Positions 61,020 through 64,000 of a stretch of DNA of 64,000 nucleotides are shown here, piece after piece. Every line of letters begins with the position of its first letter. Positions within the stretch are counted from its first letter, which is position 1. The position numbers and the translations under genes are program-made. The DNA lies in the NCBI GenBank assembly GCA_015060885.1, contig SUXO01000005.1:1-64000 (forward strand). Direction: 5' to 3'. This stretch comes from Bacteroidales bacterium (GTDB lineage Bacteria; Bacteroidota; Bacteroidia; Bacteroidales; Bacteroidaceae). The notes below the pieces were generated by a model that made no database searches, was not told the DNA's origin, and worked only from the letters and a program-made list of their open reading frames with translations.

Positions 61020-62264
61020 TCATAAATTCTCTTTTGCAAGGAAACTTCTTGTAAGCAGCCTCACCGGCAACCACACCGCCGTCAGTCCCACCACAAGCAC
61101 TGTCAGGAATACAGTCGCAATGTCTGCAATCTCCACCTTTACGGGATAGCTGTTCACTATAAAACCGTCGGCAGCCTCGCCAAGTGTTAGCAGGCCGAAC
61201 TCCTGTTGCAGCAGGCACACGATAATGCCTATCGCAATTCCGCCCACTGCTCCAATGGCCGATATTATGGAGCCTTCGAGAACGAAAATATCGGTTATCA
61301 TCCTGTCGGTTGCTCCCAGCGAACGCAAAGTTTCCATATTTTGCCGTTTCTCTATTATCAGCATCGACAATGAACCAATTATGTTGAAGCAGGCAATGAG
61401 CAGAATGAATGAGAGGAATATGAAAGAGATGAACTTTTCAATTTTCATCACCTTGAAGATGTCCTTCTGCTGTTCGTAACGGTCCTCTATTGTAAACCCG
61501 TCACCAAGCACTGCGGCAATCTCCTTTTTGGCCTTGTCGGTACTGTACCCGTTTGCGAGTCTTATCTCTATGCTTGTGCCTTCGTTGTTGCCGCGCCCGA
61601 ACAACTTTCTCGCAAACTCAACCGATGTAAGGATATATCCCTCGTCATACTTTGGCTGGTTTGTCATAAAACTCAACCCCGAAGATTGCAGGCTTCCTTT
61701 CTTGAAGTTTGCCGCCGGGTTCGAGAAGTTTGCCTTGCCGCCTCTTCGCGGTGCAAAGACTTCGAGCGGGTCCACGTGGTAAAGCCCGCTGTTAAGTACG
61801 CTCACAATGCCTATTCCCGGTACAGCATAGCTGTTGATGCTGTCTTTCAGGGCGAACTCTCCGTTGCCTACAAGGCTTTTGTCTATGTCGGTTAGGCGGG
61901 TAAAGCTCTCTTCAATCCCCTTAATGTTTGCCATAGCCTGCCTGCCGCGGTATTGCACCATAGCCTTGTCCTCAATGGCTATGCCGGCAACATCGACACA
62001 GGGAAGCCCTTTCAGCCGTGTAAATGTGCTATCCTCCATTGTAAAGGCTTTTCCTTTGGAGGCAGTAATCTTTATGTCGGGGTCGAACGCGGTGAACTGC
62101 CCTGCGACCATATCCTTAAAGCCGTTGAAGACCGAAAGGGTACACACCATAGCCACGGTCGCAAGTGTTACACCGGCGATGGCTACTCCCGAAATTATGT
62201 TTATCACCTGGTGGCTTTTCTTCGAGAAGAGGTATCGTGTGGCTATGTAGAACGGGAGGTTCAT
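61020..62264 (-). CDS. FtsX-like ABC permease, LolC/LolE type
   Basis: A 414-residue inner-membrane protein with one N-terminal helix (about 20-45), a large periplasmic MacB-like domain (about 46-265) and three C-terminal helices (about 270-400) in the FtsX arrangement. The start FYIATRYLFSKKSHQVINIISGVAIAGV is typical of lipoprotein-releasing permeases, which pull lipoproteins from the inner membrane for transfer to LolA. The ATPase LolD is not adjacent. The gene overlaps rbfA by one base. Confidence 0.92.
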   Translation of the reverse strand: MNLPFYIATRYLFSKKSHQVINIISGVAIAGVTLATVAMVCTLSVFNGFKDMVAGQFTAFDPDIKITASKGKAFTMEDSTFTRLKGLPCVDVAGIAIEDKAMVQYRGRQAMANIKGIEESFTRLTDIDKSLVGNGEFALKDSINSYAVPGIGIVSVLNSGLYHVDPLEVFAPRRGGKANFSNPAANFKKGSLQSSGLSFMTNQPKYDEGYILTSVEFARKLFGRGNNEGTSIEIRLANGYSTDKAKKEIAAVLGDGFTIEDRYEQQKDIFKVMKIEKFISFIFLSFILLIACFNIIGSLSMLIIEKRQNMETLRSLGATDRMITDIFVLEGSIISAIGAVGGIAIGIIVCLLQQEFGLLTLGEAADGFIVNSYPVKVEIADIATVFLTVLVVGLTAVWLPVRLLTRSFLAKENL

Positions 62265-62602
62265 TATTTGTCTTTGAGCAACTCGTCTATGTGCTCAATG
62301 TAGTCGAGCGAGTCATCAATGTAGAAACGGACCTCCGGAATTATTCTCAACTGGTGACGCACGCGGTTGCCCAGCTCAAAGCGTATGGCCTTGATATTCT
62401 CGTTGAGATGGTTTACCACTTCGTTCCCTTTCTCCGAGGGGAACACGCTCAAATAGGCTTTTGCAATGCCCAGGTCGGGGCTCACGCGCACCACGCTCAC
62501 CGAAACCATTATGCCGCGTGTCTCTTTGGCGAGTTTCAGCAATATGTCGCTCAACTCCTTTTGTATGAGGCGCGAAATCTTGTTCTGTCTTGTACTGTCC
62601 AT
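62264..62602 (-). CDS. rbfA: 30S ribosome-binding factor RbfA
   Basis: A 112-residue KH-fold protein needed for late 30S maturation and cold adaptation. It begins with STRQNKISRLIQKELSDIL and contains VSVVRVSPDLGIAKAYLSVFP and LRIIPEVRFYIDDSLDY. It lies 14 bp after the methyltransferase gene and overlaps the permease gene by one base. A methyltransferase-rbfA-permease string is common in Bacteroidota. Confidence 0.95.
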   Translation of the reverse strand: MDSTRQNKISRLIQKELSDILLKLAKETRGIMVSVSVVRVSPDLGIAKAYLSVFPSEKGNEVVNHLNENIKAIRFELGNRVRHQLRIIPEVRFYIDDSLDYIEHIDELLKDK

Positions 62603-62616
62603 AATATTCTTGTAAT

Positions 62617-63252
62617 CTACTTTTTTCTTATAATCGTGAGCCCGTCACGCAGGGGGAGTATCACCTTCTCCACACGCTCGTCGTTGCTCACAAGGTCGTT
62701 GAAAGCCCTCACTCCGTTGGTCTGCGCATCCTGTCGCTTCTCATCTATTATCCAGCCGTCCCACAAGGTGTTGTCGGCAAGTATCCACCCGCCCTCGTTA
62801 AGGTGGGCGAGTGCCATTTCGTAATAGGCGGTGTATTCGCGTTTGTTGCCGTCAATGAAAATAAGGTCGAATTTCTCGTTCATTGTGGGCACAATTTCAA
62901 GGGCACTTCCAATGGTGAAAACAATCTTGTCGGCAACAGGCGAGCCCTCAATCCAACGTCGGGTAAAGTCCTCCAACTCATCGTCAATCTCAAAAGTGTA
63001 CAGTTTCCCGCCCTCGTCGAGCCCTTCGGCCATACATATTGCCGAATAGCCTGTGTAGGTACCTATTTCAAGGATTCTCTTCGGGCGAATCATCTTCACC
63101 AGCAGTTTGAGCAAACGCCCCTGTACCTGCCCCGATGCCATATGCGGGTTCAGTATCTCCACATTCGTTGCACGGTAGAGTTTGTAAAGATACTCACCTT
63201 CGGGGCTGCTGTGTGTGGCAATGTAATCGTCAAGCCTGCTGTCGATGCTCAT
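62617..63252 (-). CDS. Class I SAM-dependent O-methyltransferase
   Basis: A 211-residue enzyme of the caffeoyl-CoA/catechol O-methyltransferase-like group. The SAM-binding motif is ILEIGTYTGYSAICMAEGL, followed by LIFIDGNKREYTAYYEMAL and a metal-linked WILADNTLWDG. The start MSIDSRLDDYIATHSS is taken because the longer form would begin upstream of the promoter. The acceptor in this phylum is unknown; it may be a tRNA base or small catechol. Confidence 0.9.
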   Translation of the reverse strand: MSIDSRLDDYIATHSSPEGEYLYKLYRATNVEILNPHMASGQVQGRLLKLLVKMIRPKRILEIGTYTGYSAICMAEGLDEGGKLYTFEIDDELEDFTRRWIEGSPVADKIVFTIGSALEIVPTMNEKFDLIFIDGNKREYTAYYEMALAHLNEGGWILADNTLWDGWIIDEKRQDAQTNGVRAFNDLVSNDERVEKVILPLRDGLTIIRKK

Positions 63253-63285
63253 AGGTCTGTTGTCGGAAACTCTCTTAAATTGTTG

Positions 63286-63293
63286 CGAAGATA
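63286..63293 (-). promoter_or_regulatory. Probable -7 box of the methyltransferase-rbfA unit
   Basis: TATCTTCG on the minus strand matches seven of eight positions; the leader to the ATG is about 28 nt. Confidence 0.45.
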
Positions 63294-63385
63294 CAATAAT
63301 TATATGAATTTGAGAAATTATTGTTGCTTGTAGAGCTCTCAATAATTTTTCTGCGAAAATTTATCGCAGTAACCCTGTTTATTCG

Positions 63386-63393
63386 TAAATTCG
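63386..63393 (+). promoter_or_regulatory. Probable -7 box of xerD
   Basis: TAAATTCG matches seven of eight positions and is 19 bp before the xerD ATG. It is divergent from the methyltransferase promoter, with an AT-rich 92-bp region between. Confidence 0.42.
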
Positions 63394-63412
63394 CGTGGAA
63401 ACTTCGTCTGTT

Positions 63413-64000
63413 ATGTCAAAAAAGAGCGTGGGAAAAACAAATGATGCGGGTGGTGAAAAGCGCAGCAATTCACCGCTTGTGCTCTATCGCGTCTATCTGC
63501 GGCTCGAAAAGTCCCTCTCGTCAAATACCATAGAGGCCTATATGAGTGATGTCGAGAAGTTTACGAAATTCCTCGAAGAACAGGGAAAGGATTTTGTTAC
63601 GGCCGGTCTCGACGACTTCCGCTCCTTTATGGGTGCTCTCGACGATGTGGGTATTACACCCCGCTCCCAGGCACGCATTCTCTCCTCCTTGCGCTCCTTT
63701 TACGGTTTTCTTCAACTCGACGGTTTTGTGGAGCAGAATGTGACCGAGCTGTTGCAGTCGCCCAAAGTGGGTATGCGCCTGCCGTCGGTGCTCACATTGC
63801 AGGAAATAGACGACATAATAAACGCAATAGACCTCTCGAAAAAGGAGGGGCAGCGCAACCGTGCCATCATAGAGATACTTTACAGCTGCGGCCTGCGTGT
63901 CTCCGAGGTGTGCAATCTCAAACGTTCCGACCTCTACCTCACCGAAGGTTTCATACGTGTGACCGGCAAGGGCGACAAGCAACGCCTTGTACCCATCTCG
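63413..64000 (+). CDS. xerD: Tyrosine recombinase XerD, 3' end beyond the window
   Basis: The first 196 codons are open to the last base and no stop occurs, so the gene is cut by the window edge. The product begins MSKKSVGKTNDAGG and after a short basic leader shows the SAM-like N-terminal domain (SSNTIEAYMSDVEKFTKFLE) and the start of the catalytic domain with YSCGLRVSEVCNL (first catalytic Arg) and VTGKGDKQRLVPIS. XerD and XerC resolve chromosome dimers at dif. XerD is favoured over XerC or a mobile-element integrase by its similarity and housekeeping context; the catalytic Tyr lies outside. Confidence 0.88.
   Translation, partial: MSKKSVGKTNDAGGEKRSNSPLVLYRVYLRLEKSLSSNTIEAYMSDVEKFTKFLEEQGKDFVTAGLDDFRSFMGALDDVGITPRSQARILSSLRSFYGFLQLDGFVEQNVTELLQSPKVGMRLPSVLTLQEIDDIINAIDLSKKEGQRNRAIIEILYSCGLRVSEVCNLKRSDLYLTEGFIRVTGKGDKQRLVPIS

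Noticed and set aside
63413..64000. Integrase of a mobile element at the right edge
   Set aside because: Similarity and the lack of other mobile genes or att-like repeats favour the housekeeping recombinase XerD.
1..64000. CRISPR arrays, IS elements, prophage, rRNA genes and replication origin
   Set aside because: No regularly spaced repeats, transposase, phage structural genes, rRNA sequences or DnaA-box clusters were recognised.

Overview
This 64 kb window is a gene-dense, mostly housekeeping stretch of a Bacteroidales chromosome (phylum Bacteroidota). The grounds are the family content (DUF4290, DUF6089, DUF6242, DUF-like Rieske-fold lipoprotein, tandem Skp/OmpH genes after bamA, the PorU and PorV parts of the type IX secretion system) and the promoters, most of which carry the Bacteroidota -7 box TAnnTTTG rather than TATAAT. 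The base composition is close to 50 percent GC. The combination of a type IX secretion system with mucin-type glycosidases (GH84, GH95, GH109) suggests a host-associated, probably intestinal, member such as a Prevotellaceae-like lineage; the genus cannot be fixed from the sequence alone. No phage, IS transposase, CRISPR array, rRNA operon or SusC/SusD pair was seen.

Layout. 1-268: a structured inverted-repeat element. 269-9510, minus strand: a nine-gene run (tsaB, DUF4290, murA, rimM, an M23-like protein, dxr, rseP, a serpin lipoprotein, alkaline phosphatase). 9697-12358, plus: yicC, gmk, nadD and a MORN-repeat protein. 12495-14159: a GH109-type secreted enzyme with its own promoter and terminator. 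14408-20219: an aromatic amino acid operon (aroF, tyrA, aroB, aroA, pheA, aroQ), closed by a terminator. 20323-22860: nnr and a BASS-like transporter. 22915-29667, minus: a DASS transporter, porin and GH84 set, then a CotH-family surface protein. 29899-36372: trxA, an EndoG-like nuclease, a GH95 fucosidase and three overlapping glycosyltransferases. 36402-39928: an AspT/YidE-type transporter and a heavy-metal permease divergent from a Fur-family regulator. 40005-43609, minus: tRNA-Leu, a lipoprotein, argH, an SRPBCC protein, pyrE and a SUI1/eIF1-like factor. 43782-52540, plus: rex, an FAH-family enzyme, porU, porV, ispF, a phosphoesterase and ribD. 52632-60969: an outer-membrane assembly block (DUF6242, DUF6089, uppS, bamA, three Skp-like genes, murI). 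61020-63252, minus: a LolE-like permease, rbfA and a methyltransferase. 63413-end: the 5' part of xerD.

How the genes fit together. Much of the window builds the cell envelope: peptidoglycan precursors (murA, murI), the lipid carrier (dxr, ispF, uppS), outer-membrane protein folding (bamA and its Skp-like partners), envelope stress proteolysis (rseP), lipoprotein export (the LolE-like permease), surface glycans (three glycosyltransferases) and type IX secretion (porU, porV, with the CotH protein as a likely cargo). A second theme is use of host glycans by orphan glycosidases not organised as classical polysaccharide utilisation loci. The most interesting points are: a (TCTG)5 tract and a 14-bp hairpin sitting on the start codon of the CotH gene; an M23 protein that has lost both catalytic histidines but kept its zinc ligands; a DASS transporter, porin and GH84 operon facing a dyad-rich intergenic region; a third Skp-like protein with a long acidic tail; and a lipoprotein in which the Rieske cluster ligands appear replaced by two CxxC pairs. 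All functional statements are made from sequence reading only; no database search was run.
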